This document shows positions 1 through 7,213 of a stretch of 13,823 bases of DNA, piece after piece. This stretch comes from an uncultured Pedobacter sp. (GTDB lineage Bacteria; Bacteroidota; Bacteroidia; Sphingobacteriales; Sphingobacteriaceae). The stretch covers positions 1-13,823 of the forward strand of contig CALLKE010000210.1 in assembly GCA_938008555.1 (NCBI GenBank), written 5' to 3'. Position 1 is the stretch's first letter; every line of letters starts with the position of its first letter. The position numbers and the translations under genes were made by a program. Under the pieces are notes generated by a model. That model searched no databases, was not told the origin of the DNA, and saw only the letters and a list, made by a program, of their open reading frames with translations.

Positions 1-59
1 TTCGTCATCACTGTTTTCCCCCCCTTACCCCATCATACATTTAAAAACACAACCCCAAA
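1..59 (-). repeat. Left copy of a long inverted repeat found at both window ends
   Basis: The reverse complement of this stretch recurs near the right end (13711-13763). Positions 25-54 match 13717-13746 exactly over 30 nt, and positions 1-16 match 13748-13763 exactly. Between these blocks the left copy has about seven extra bases, a run of seven C (18-24) next to T17, where the right copy has a single base. There is also a one-base indel near 55. No protein is evident. It could be an end of an insertion sequence, a dispersed extragenic repeat, or a repeat at which an assembly broke. Confidence 0.85.
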
Positions 60-100
60 AATGAGGTATTCATTTGGGTGAGATTAAGTAGAGAGAATCA

Positions 101-766
101 TTAATGAGACCCACTCATTTGTATTAATTGGTCGAGGCTGATTGGTTCATAGTCTTTACTAGAGCTAAATGATCCTTGGGGAACCAACCCGGTTTTAATC
201 TCTTTTACAGCGGCTTTTAGAGACAATCCATTTAAGAAGGCGGTAAATTCAATAGGGAAGCCATAGCTTTTTTCATAAAAACGAGAAAGAGCGTTGGGGG
301 TAACTTGAATGTCTTTTGTAAACCAGGCATCAAAGTTTCTGCCACTCCTTTTCTCTATGCCAGTATATTGATGAACCCGATAGCCTGCCAGTGTTTTTGT
401 TTCTGATGTTGGTTTTAATTCTAACTGAGGCATGTTGTCGGCCATTTTTTTCTGATCCTCGGGAGTGAAAATCACTGAATATTTTTTGCCGATTAGAGGA
501 ACATCGATTAGTATTTGCTCAAAATTACTGGGGGGATGTAAAATAGAGTTGCTCGAATACATGGAGGATTCTGTTTTTGTGCTGGATGAATCGCCCTTGA
601 AGTATACTTTTATTTCCGATGGGAAATCTTTGGCCATTTCTTGTATTTCATCAGGTAATTGCCATGCTACTGAATAGATAATGGTTCCTTCAGAAATATT
701 TTTTTGTGCGTATAGTAAGGTACTTGTTAGTAACAGTATGGTGCTTAAAATGGTGAGCTTTCGCAT
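101..766 (-). CDS. Secreted DUF4412/GLPGLI-like protein of unknown function
   Basis: This is a 221-residue protein from the ATG at 764-766. Residues 1-21 form a signal peptide: a short basic start (MRKL), a Leu/Thr/Ser-rich hydrophobic core, and a probable cleavage just before or after Gln21 in LLYAQKN. That placement decides the start. The frame stays open upstream to an ATG at 893-895, but using it would bury the signal peptide. The mature part resembles the DUF4412/GLPGLI-like secreted proteins of Bacteroidota. It has an early segment EGTIIYSV, a central KTLAGYRVHQYTG block (about 124-136), then DAWFTKDI and YGFPIEF (about 168-174) before a last strand with VKEIK. The true GLPGLI signature is not present. 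It is probably periplasmic or outer-membrane associated. It lies downstream of the ABC exporter gene but is separated from it by 251 bp containing a structured repeat, so it is probably transcribed separately. Function unknown. Confidence 0.75.
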   Translation of the reverse strand: MRKLTILSTILLLTSTLLYAQKNISEGTIIYSVAWQLPDEIQEMAKDFPSEIKVYFKGDSSSTKTESSMYSSNSILHPPSNFEQILIDVPLIGKKYSVIFTPEDQKKMADNMPQLELKPTSETKTLAGYRVHQYTGIEKRSGRNFDAWFTKDIQVTPNALSRFYEKSYGFPIEFTAFLNGLSLKAAVKEIKTGLVPQGSFSSSKDYEPISLDQLIQMSGSH

Positions 767-927
767 TGTTTTCTGATCTTTTTGAGTGAAAGTGATTTTG
801 GTGAAATGTAAACCTGATGCTCGTGCAAGCATAAATGTACACTTCTTCAAGGGAAAATAATGGTATGGGCTAAATAACCCTATCATCGGGCTCATGATTT
901 TTGTTTTTGCATGAGGGATAGAAGTGA

Positions 928-985
928 AAAGCCCACAGCGAAGCGAGGACTTGTAACAGATAGCCCGACCCGAAGGGGCATGCCC
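928..985 (-). repeat. Structured GC-rich extragenic element, possible terminator of the ABC gene
   Basis: This GC-rich patch in AT-rich intergenic DNA lies 33 bp past the ABC exporter stop codon. It contains a perfect self-complementary decamer (976-985, GGGCATGCCC), a GCCC/GGGC stem (963-966 with 976-979), a nested CCC-GAA-GGG hairpin (969-977), and a further GCCC at 931-934 that can pair with 976-979. Read on the minus strand the last GGGC is followed directly by TTTT (930-927), so it could act as a terminator. The wording of the block resembles short GC-rich elements that I recall being scattered between genes in many Bacteroidota genomes. That part is memory and has not been checked. Confidence 0.5.
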
Positions 986-1017
986 AATTGTTATATACTA
1001 AAAAAAGTTAGATACAA

Positions 1018-2787
1018 TTAGATTGATTTTGCTATTCCCTCTGAATTGAACTGCAAATCATAAAGGCGTTTATAGTACTTATTCAGTTTTAGGAGCTCTT
1101 GATGGGATCCTATCTCTTTAATTTCGCCATGGTCTAAGACGATGATCTTGTCGGCATTTTGGATCGTTGATAAACGATGTGCGATGATAATACAGGTTCG
1201 TTTTTGCATGAGTTTGTGGAGCACATTTTGGATTAATTCTTCTGTTTCGGTGTCGATGGAAGAAGTGGCTTCGTCAAGTACTAATATTTTAGGATCATAA
1301 ACTAAGGCTCGGATGAAGGAAATGAGTTGAGCTTGACCTATTGAGAGCGTGGCACCTCGTTCCATCACATTATAATCATATCCGCCGGGCAAGCGTTCGA
1401 TAAAATCATGTGCGCCTACTTCTTTTGCTGTTTTAATGAGTTGCTCTCGCGCGATTTGAGGATTGTTTAAAGTGATGTTATTGGCAATTGAGTCGGAAAA
1501 AAGGAATGTGTCCTGTAAAACAGTGGTGATTTTTGAACGTAGGTATTCGAGGGAGTATTCCCGTATATCTAATCCATCGATTTGGATGGAACCTTTATTG
1601 ATGTCATAAAAGCGGTTTAGGATGTTAATAATGGATGATTTTCCGGCACCTGTCGCACCTACGAGTGCCAAGGTTTGGCCGGGCTTGATGTGGAATGAAA
1701 TGTCTTTTAGTACCCAATCTTGCTCATGGTAAGCAAACCAAACGTGTTCAAACAGAATCTCTCCATGTAGTATACTCGGATGATGAGTCCCGCGATTTTC
1801 GGTGAGCTCATGTGTGTCTAATACGCTGAATATGCGCTCGGCACCCACCATTCCCATCTGTAGGGTATTAAATTTATCCGCTAGCTCGCGTATGGGCCGA
1901 AATAGCATGTTGATATACATTAAAAAAGCAACAATTACTCCCGGTGATGTTTCGTTCGACAGAATCAGCTTTGATCCATACCAAACTAATAAGCCCATTG
2001 AAATGGCTGATATAATTTCCACAACTGGAAAAAAGATAGAATAATACCAATTGGAGCGGATATTGGCATCGCGATGTTGTGCATTTATTTGCTTGAATTT
2101 GTCCATTTCTTGCCTTTCGCGAGCAAAATATTGGATGAGACTTATTCCAGTAATGTGCTCTTGTAAAAAGGTATTGAGATGGGATACTTGTGTACGTACT
2201 TCTTGAAAAGCAGTTTTGATAGCTTCTTTAAAGATGATTGAAGCGATTACTAGAAAAGGCATGGGAACTAAAACGATCAATGTCAACTTCCAATCGGTAT
2301 ATAACATAACGCCTATCAGGACAAAGACCTGGAGAAGATCACCAATTAATACAATCAGTCCCTCAGAGAAAATGGCAGCAATTGTTTCCAAGTCAGAAAC
2401 TGTTCGTGTGATTAACTGGCCAATAGGTGTGTGATCGAAATATTTTAAACGTAATGAGGTGATATGATTAAAAGTGTCAGTCCGCAAATCTCGAATAACA
2501 GATTGGCCTAATGTATTGCAGTAATAGGTATGAAAATACTGTCCGAGTGTTTGTAGTAACAGTAGTCCAACCATGAGAATGACCATATTGAGTAGTCCGG
2601 TGCTGTCATTCTCGACAATATAAGTATCGAGTGTATGCTGTATCAATAATGGACGTAATGGAGCTAGGGCCGCAAGGGCGATCGTTAACGTTACCGAGTA
2701 GAATAGGATTTTCCCATATGGCTTTGTGTATTTGAGTACACGTTTTAATAAACCGATGTCAACTGCCTTTCCAGCTGCTTGTGCCAT
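1018..2787 (-). CDS. ABC exporter, fused membrane and ATPase domains (MsbA/MdlB type)
   Basis: This is a 589-residue half-transporter with its membrane domain fused to an ATPase, acting as a dimer in the inner membrane to export a lipid, drug or peptide. Residues about 25-310 are the six-helix type I exporter domain. The nucleotide-binding domain follows with every key motif: Walker A GATGAGKS (377-384), Q-loop Gln425, signature LSIGQ (481-485), Walker B ILVLDE (501-506) with the catalytic Glu506, and switch His537 in AHRLS. It is therefore expected to be a competent ATPase. The substrate cannot be read from sequence; MsbA-like lipid flippases and the subunits of heterodimeric multidrug exporters share this layout. 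The ATG at 2785-2787 lies only 12 bp after the truA stop, so the two are probably cotranscribed. A structured element follows the stop codon. Confidence 0.93.
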   Translation of the reverse strand: MAQAAGKAVDIGLLKRVLKYTKPYGKILFYSVTLTIALAALAPLRPLLIQHTLDTYIVENDSTGLLNMVILMVGLLLLQTLGQYFHTYYCNTLGQSVIRDLRTDTFNHITSLRLKYFDHTPIGQLITRTVSDLETIAAIFSEGLIVLIGDLLQVFVLIGVMLYTDWKLTLIVLVPMPFLVIASIIFKEAIKTAFQEVRTQVSHLNTFLQEHITGISLIQYFARERQEMDKFKQINAQHRDANIRSNWYYSIFFPVVEIISAISMGLLVWYGSKLILSNETSPGVIVAFLMYINMLFRPIRELADKFNTLQMGMVGAERIFSVLDTHELTENRGTHHPSILHGEILFEHVWFAYHEQDWVLKDISFHIKPGQTLALVGATGAGKSSIINILNRFYDINKGSIQIDGLDIREYSLEYLRSKITTVLQDTFLFSDSIANNITLNNPQIAREQLIKTAKEVGAHDFIERLPGGYDYNVMERGATLSIGQAQLISFIRALVYDPKILVLDEATSSIDTETEELIQNVLHKLMQKRTCIIIAHRLSTIQNADKIIVLDHGEIKEIGSHQELLKLNKYYKRLYDLQFNSEGIAKSI

Positions 2788-2799
2788 ACTTAACTCTTT

Positions 2800-3624
2800 T
2801 TATTGGTTTTGTTTTGGAATGTACGGATAAATAATTTCTGTCAAATATAGACCATAGGCTGGGACAGATGCGCCGGCTTGGGATCTATTTTTGCTTTCAA
2901 TAATCCGATGTATTTCTTCAGGTTTTATTTCTCTACGACCGATACGAATGAGTGTCCCAACAATTGCTCGAACCATATTTCTTAGAAATCGATCGGCCGT
3001 GATGTGAAAAACTAATCCATTGGTAGTTTTTATCCACTCAGCTTTTGAAATGGTACAATTGTTTGTAAATGTTTGTGTATTTGATTTACTAAAACAACTA
3101 AAGTCTTGGTATTCAAATAAAACTTTAGCAGCCTGGTTCATTAATTCCAAATGGAGCTCATCTCGCAACATCCATGAAAAGCCATTCAAAAAAGGATTTT
3201 TATGGAAATGTATATGGTATTCGTACGAGCGCAAAATGGCATCAAAACGAGCATGTGCATGGAGGGCTACCGGGATTATACGTTTTACCGCAATGTCGCG
3301 CGGTAATATTGCATTGAGATGGTGCACAAAAATTGTATGTCCATCTCCGTCAGGGGTAGGCGAAGTAAAACGGTTCCCAATCTCTGAATTGGCATCAAAA
3401 TGCACATAAAGTTGTGTTGCATGCACTCCTGTATCTGTTCGTCCACAGCCCACTGTTTCTACATCTTGTCTTAACAGGGTGATTAGTGCTTTGTTGAGAA
3501 TCTCTTGTACAGATATGGCATTCTTCTGGATTTGCCAGCCATGATAGGCGGATCCATTAAAAGCCAACTCTACAAAATATCGATGTCGGGCTTGTTGGGT
3601 TTTCTCTTCAGTCAATAATTTCAC
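2800..3624 (-). CDS. truA: tRNA pseudouridine synthase TruA (tRNA positions 38-40)
   Basis: TruA converts uridines 38-40 of the tRNA anticodon arm to pseudouridine. The family features are clear: N-terminal FVELAFNGSAYHGWQ, the catalytic motif GCGRTDTGVHA with its Asp at residue 64, an RSYEYHI block, and the C-terminal FLRNMVRAIVGTLIRIG segment. The length (274-275 residues) is slightly above the usual 245-265. The excess comes from a leader of about 15 residues and a short Pro/Asp/Gly-rich insertion (about residues 87-96) before the LNAILPRDI block. There is no ATG near the expected start. The choices are GTG at 3622-3624, used here, or the adjacent TTG at 3625-3627. It lies 67 bp downstream of gapA and 12 bp upstream of the ABC gene, in a probable gapA-truA-ABC transcription unit. 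Confidence 0.93.
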   Translation of the reverse strand: MKLLTEEKTQQARHRYFVELAFNGSAYHGWQIQKNAISVQEILNKALITLLRQDVETVGCGRTDTGVHATQLYVHFDANSEIGNRFTSPTPDGDGHTIFVHHLNAILPRDIAVKRIIPVALHAHARFDAILRSYEYHIHFHKNPFLNGFSWMLRDELHLELMNQAAKVLFEYQDFSCFSKSNTQTFTNNCTISKAEWIKTTNGLVFHITADRFLRNMVRAIVGTLIRIGRREIKPEEIHRIIESKNRSQAGASVPAYGLYLTEIIYPYIPKQNQ

Positions 3625-3663
3625 CAATTGAATAGATAAAAAGTACTGTATTGTGTATTTAGA

Positions 3664-3685
3664 CTCCTCTCTTTTCGGGAGGGAG
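3664..3685 (-). terminator. Weak hairpin between gapA and truA
   Basis: An 8-position stem (3664-3671 against 3678-3685) pairs at all but one position, with two G-T wobbles and a 6-base loop. It lies just after the gapA stop codon on the minus strand. There is no U-run behind it, so it is a weak terminator candidate. It may be an mRNA-stabilising or attenuating hairpin, or chance pairing in a purine-rich patch. Confidence 0.25.
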
Positions 3686-3691
3686 GGAAGG

Positions 3692-4693
3692 CTAGGATGA
3701 GAGTTTCGCTATTTTGTCAGTTAGATCAGCTAAGCGGCTAGAATAACCGAATTCATTATCATACCATCCTACTACTTTTACTAGTCCTCCCACAATGGAA
3801 GTCAGCTTTGAATCAAATATGCAGGAATGTGAGTTGTCTAAAATGTCAACCGAAACAATAGGATCTGAAGTATATTCTAAAATGTCTTTTAAAAATCCTT
3901 CTGAGGCTAGTTTGAAAGCAGCATTTATTTCATCAACAGAGGCCTGTTTTTTGAGGATGCAGGTAAAGTCGGTCAAAGAACCATTTAATACAGGTACTCG
4001 AATACCAGCTCCTCCCAGTTTATTTTCTAGATGAGGAAAAATAGCTGTGATGGCTTTGGCTGCACCCGTTGTTGTAGGGATGATAGAGGCAGATGCTGCT
4101 CGGGCTCGGCGTAAATCTTTATGTGGTGCGTCATGTAAGTTTTGGTCGCCAGTCATGGAGTGAACAGTTGTAATATATCCATTCACAATACCCCAGTTGT
4201 CATCCAATATTTTGACCATGGGTGCTACATTGTTGGTTGTGCATGAAGCATTGGATAAGATAGCCGACTGAAGATTCGATTTCGAATCATTCACACCCAT
4301 CACAACGGTAGGGATGTCTTTGTCGGATGATGGAGCTGAAATGATGACTTGTTTTGCACCAGCTTGTAGATGCTGTGATGCTTTTTCTCTGGTGGTAAAT
4401 TTTCCTGTTGATTCAATCACCAGATTAATTGCGAGGTCCTTCCATGGAAGATTTAATGGATTATTCTCAGCACAAACTTTTATAGATTTTCCATTAATTA
4501 CCAGACTATTTGCCTGGGATATAATCTCTCCAGGGAAACCACCATGTACGGAATCGTATTTCAATAGATGTGCTAATGTCGCAGTATCGCTTAGATCATT
4601 GATCGCAATAATTTCGACATTGGGCCTTTGTAGTAAGGTTCTTAAGGTGATTCGTCCAATTCGTCCAAAGCCATTGATTGCTACTCTCAACAT
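3692..4693 (-). CDS. gapA: Glyceraldehyde-3-phosphate dehydrogenase, type I
   Basis: This 333-residue enzyme, the usual size, oxidises glyceraldehyde-3-phosphate to 1,3-bisphosphoglycerate with reduction of NAD+ in glycolysis, or runs in reverse in gluconeogenesis. The Rossmann fold opens with INGFGRIGR (residues 6-14). Asp33 in AINDLSD is the residue that usually favours NAD over NADP. The catalytic Cys151 lies in SNASCTTN and its partner His178 in TTVHSMT. The phosphate-site segments TTTGAAKA and RVPVLNGSLTD are present, as is the C-terminal WYDNEFGYS. The residue after CTTN is Asn rather than the common Cys, a tolerated variation. The start is ATG at 4691-4693. A strong terminator 39 bp upstream isolates it from nupC, so its promoter must lie within or just upstream of that short interval. 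truA probably follows on the same transcript. Confidence 0.97.
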   Translation of the reverse strand: MLRVAINGFGRIGRITLRTLLQRPNVEIIAINDLSDTATLAHLLKYDSVHGGFPGEIISQANSLVINGKSIKVCAENNPLNLPWKDLAINLVIESTGKFTTREKASQHLQAGAKQVIISAPSSDKDIPTVVMGVNDSKSNLQSAILSNASCTTNNVAPMVKILDDNWGIVNGYITTVHSMTGDQNLHDAPHKDLRRARAASASIIPTTTGAAKAITAIFPHLENKLGGAGIRVPVLNGSLTDFTCILKKQASVDEINAAFKLASEGFLKDILEYTSDPIVSVDILDNSHSCIFDSKLTSIVGGLVKVVGWYDNEFGYSSRLADLTDKIAKLSS

Positions 4694-4732
4694 TTTTTGT
4701 TTTGGTGTAATTTATTGGAATTATGGTCAAAT

Positions 4733-4763
4733 AAAAAGCGCTCTTTGTTGAAGAGCGCTTTTT
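4733..4763 (-). terminator. Strong intrinsic terminator after nupC
   Basis: A perfect 13-bp stem (4733-4745 with 4751-4763) encloses a 5-base loop. The core is GCGCTCTT, flanked by A-runs on one arm and T-runs on the other, so it can work in either direction. On the minus strand it sits 22 bp after the nupC stop codon and before gapA, so it most likely ends the nuclease-nupC transcript. Confidence 0.88.
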
Positions 4764-4785
4764 AGAATCGTACAATTCAACTGTT

Positions 4786-6060
4786 TTATATTAAGATACC
4801 AGCAATGGTTGCTGATAAATAAGAAGCCAGCGTGCCACATACTAAAGCTTTCATTCCTAATTTTGCTAAATCCGTACGTCGTGTTGGAGCTAGCTCACCA
4901 ACACCTCCAACAAGCATCGCAACAGAGCTAAAATTAGCAAATCCACAAAGTGCAAAACTGGTTATGATTAATGTTTTGGGATCAATTGAGGCTTTAAGTT
5001 TTACTAAATCTAAGTAGGCAACAAACTCATTGATGACCATTTTGGTCCCCATTAGCGACCCTGCAGTGTGCACATCTTTTAAAGGAACACCCATTGCCCA
5101 CGCAAAAACAGAAAAGAGCGCACCTAATATTTGATTTAAGCTTAAGGTGTTGATATCAATCCCGATAAATGCCAAAGACAAACCCAAGTTTCCTAAACCT
5201 AAGCCAATTTTACCTAGTACATAATCTAACAAGGCAATGATGGCAACAAAGCCAATCAGCATTGCAATAACATTTAAACCAATTTTCAAACCATCGCTAG
5301 CACCGTGTGCAATTGCATCTACCAAATTAGCGCTGGTTTTTTTGACTTCTAATGAAACAGTTCCTTTTGTTTCCGAAATTTCTGTTTCGGGCCATACAAT
5401 TTTAGATATCACTAAAGCTCCTGGAGCGGCCATTAAACTTGCAGCTATTAAATATTCTGCCGGAACACCTAAAGCAATGTATACAGCCATCACGCTCCCT
5501 GCTATACAGGCTAAGCTACCAGACATTGAAGCTAAAAGTTCTGACATGGTCATTCCTTTTAAATAAGGCTTAATCATAATTTGTGCTTCAATTTGCCCTA
5601 CAAAAGCACTTGCTACATTGGATACAGCTTCTGAGCCAGAGGCGCCTATTAGCTTGTAAAATATGAGAGCGAAAAGTTTAACTACACGCTGCATAATGCC
5701 TAGGTAGTAAAAAATGCTCACTAGTGCAGCAACAAAAATGATGGTAGGAACAAGTTGAAAAAAGAAAATAAAGCCATTCCCTAATCCAAATGTTTTTTCC
5801 AGAAGTTCTTGGTTTACCAAAGCCCCAAATACAAAATTGGCTCCAGCTGATGAAAAGGCTAATAGTTTAGTTACAGCAGTTCCTAATACAGCAAACATGT
5901 CCTTTCCTATTGGAACTTTTAGAATAAATAGAGCAAGTGCAATTTGGAGTGCTAATCCTGAAAAAACTAATTTGTAGTTAATAGCTTTTCGATTGTTAGA
6001 CATTAAAAATGCAATGACGAAAATGAGAATGATGCCAATTAGGCCAGTAAACCGTTCCAT
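4786..6060 (-). CDS. nupC: Concentrative nucleoside transporter (NupC/CNT family)
   Basis: This inner-membrane symporter of 424 residues takes up nucleosides with a cation. It has the three usual parts: an N-terminal helical segment (from about 5 to 75), a central gate/recognition region, and the C-terminal transport core. Binding-site motifs are visible: the first hairpin GQIEAQ (155-160), NEFVAY (344-349) and CGFANFSS (372-379), whose Asn and Ser contact the ribose in characterised members. The hairpin usually reads GQTEAP, so Thr and Pro are replaced by Ile and Gln here, which may shift base preference. The ATG at 6058-6060 is preferred because homologues begin near MERFTGLIG. An in-frame TTG lies ten codons upstream. 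It follows the nuclease-family gene by 71 bp and ends at a strong hairpin terminator. Confidence 0.93.
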   Translation of the reverse strand: MERFTGLIGIILIFVIAFLMSNNRKAINYKLVFSGLALQIALALFILKVPIGKDMFAVLGTAVTKLLAFSSAGANFVFGALVNQELLEKTFGLGNGFIFFFQLVPTIIFVAALVSIFYYLGIMQRVVKLFALIFYKLIGASGSEAVSNVASAFVGQIEAQIMIKPYLKGMTMSELLASMSGSLACIAGSVMAVYIALGVPAEYLIAASLMAAPGALVISKIVWPETEISETKGTVSLEVKKTSANLVDAIAHGASDGLKIGLNVIAMLIGFVAIIALLDYVLGKIGLGLGNLGLSLAFIGIDINTLSLNQILGALFSVFAWAMGVPLKDVHTAGSLMGTKMVINEFVAYLDLVKLKASIDPKTLIITSFALCGFANFSSVAMLVGGVGELAPTRRTDLAKLGMKALVCGTLASYLSATIAGILI

Positions 6061-6131
6061 ATAAAGAGTTATGTTTCTAATTGGGCTCAAACTTAGAAAT
6101 AAGATTGAGATTATTAAAATATGAGTACTTA

Positions 6132-6734
6132 TTAAGCAGATTTTCTTCTAGATAGGATGTCTCTAATATTAGCAGCCTTTTCATAGGCCTCATCTCGTAT
6201 AGCTTCTTGTAGCTTAGTTTTTAACTCTTCATCCGGTAAGGATGAGTAATAGCTCAAAGATGTTGTACTTATTGCTTCTTCTACAGGTGCTTCTATATCC
6301 TCTAAAAGAACAAAATCTGCTCCTTCAATCACGATACCCGCAGTGGCAAGAATAAACTCATAGATGCAGATTGGGCACTCAAATCGTACAGCAAGTGCAA
6401 TAGCATCAGATGTACGCGCGTCAATTTCAACAGTCTTATTGTTATTATCAATGCATACAAGTTTCGCATAGAAGATACCATCAATGAGATTGTAGATAAT
6501 GACCTCTTGAATGGAAATATGATATGATTGAGCAAAAGATTTAAATAGATCGTGTGTTAATGGGCGATTTGGTGTCACTTTCTCAATTTCTATTGCAATA
6601 GCTTGCGCCTCGAAGCCCCCTATAATAATTGGTAAACGTCGATAGCCATTTACCTCCCCCAAGACTAAGGCATATGCACCAGACTGCGTCTGGCTGTAGG
6701 ATAGTCCAACAATATTTAAATTGATTTTTTTCAT
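6132..6734 (-). CDS. Bifunctional nuclease family protein (BFN/DUF151) with C-terminal UVR motif
   Basis: This is a 200-residue protein. Residues about 1-135 form the BFN (DUF151) domain, recognisable from LSYSQTQSGAYALVLGE, RLPIIIGGFEAQAIAIEIE, RPLTHDLFKS and the acidic EIDARTSDAIALAVR block. Residues about 165-198 form a UVR-type helical hairpin (LQEAIRDEAYEKAANIRDIL) like that linking UvrB and UvrC. The BFN domain in plants and Thermotoga has been linked to nuclease activity, but its role in bacteria is poorly known and no classical catalytic motif can be assigned here. The start is placed at ATG 6732-6734 (MKKINLNIVG), where homologues start; another in-frame ATG lies at 6768-6770. It lies 71 bp upstream of nupC and is probably cotranscribed with it. 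Confidence 0.9.
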   Translation of the reverse strand: MKKINLNIVGLSYSQTQSGAYALVLGEVNGYRRLPIIIGGFEAQAIAIEIEKVTPNRPLTHDLFKSFAQSYHISIQEVIIYNLIDGIFYAKLVCIDNNNKTVEIDARTSDAIALAVRFECPICIYEFILATAGIVIEGADFVLLEDIEAPVEEAISTTSLSYYSSLPDEELKTKLQEAIRDEAYEKAANIRDILSRRKSA

Positions 6735-6770
6735 GTGTTTAACTGTTTTTATCGGCCATGGAGCGATCAT

Positions 6771-7213
6771 GAGCTGAATTTTTCGTGTCCTTTATGTACT
6801 TATGGCACTTAAGAGTCGCTATGCTAAAGTTTTCACTATCGTTCGTTTTCTTTAGATTTTCAAGAAATCGCATTTTATTCACTTAGAGTTTGTGAGCAGG
6901 TAGCTCACATAACGGGTCTGAATTTGTTTTTCCGTGATGGGTTTTCGTTTAAATGGCGATAAAGAGTCATCTTGCTAATTTTTTTGGTTTTTATTTTGTG
7001 ATGAAGCAGTTGCTCTAGATCATCTTGTCATTTACTATTTTATCTTTTAAGAATCACTCTAGCTTTAAACTACAGTGGTTTCGCCATATGATGATACTAC
7101 TCATATTTTATTGATTAAAGACATTGATAATGATTCCCGTATCGAGAGCAATTCCTTGATTTATAAATAGCTTTTATGATGGCATGTGGTATTTTCGGTT
7201 AATCATTTTTTAA
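6771..7213. other. 443-bp region without a gene between etfA and the nuclease-family gene
   Basis: I see no open frame of convincing length, no tRNA and no recognisable riboswitch. The one clear local structure is a 6-bp hairpin at 6892-6908 (GTGAGC, five-base loop, GCTCAC), without a U-run on either side. The region follows the etfA stop on the minus strand and must hold any etfBA terminator and any promoter for the nuclease-nupC pair. It is longer than the other minus-strand intergenic gaps and could hide a small RNA, but nothing proves that. Confidence 0.4.

Noticed and set aside
767..895. 43-residue N-terminal extension of the secreted protein
   Set aside because: The frame is open to an ATG at 893-895, but a standard signal peptide begins at the ATG at 766, so the extension is unlikely to be translated.
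3020..3409. 129-codon open frame on the plus strand
   Set aside because: It lies wholly antisense to truA, whose catalytic motifs are intact, and its translation shows no domain; it is a shadow frame.
4314..4751. 145-codon open frame on the plus strand
   Set aside because: It is antisense to gapA, runs into the nupC terminator hairpin, and its Cys/Ala-rich translation has no family features.
5237..5566. 109-codon open frame on the plus strand
   Set aside because: It is antisense to the conserved core of nupC; its low-complexity Ile/Ala/Pro translation reflects the complement of membrane codons.
6885..6925. tRNA-like segment (AGCAGGTAGCTCACA resembles a D-arm)
   Set aside because: No acceptor stem, anticodon arm or GGTTCGA T-loop can be placed around it; only a simple hairpin remains.
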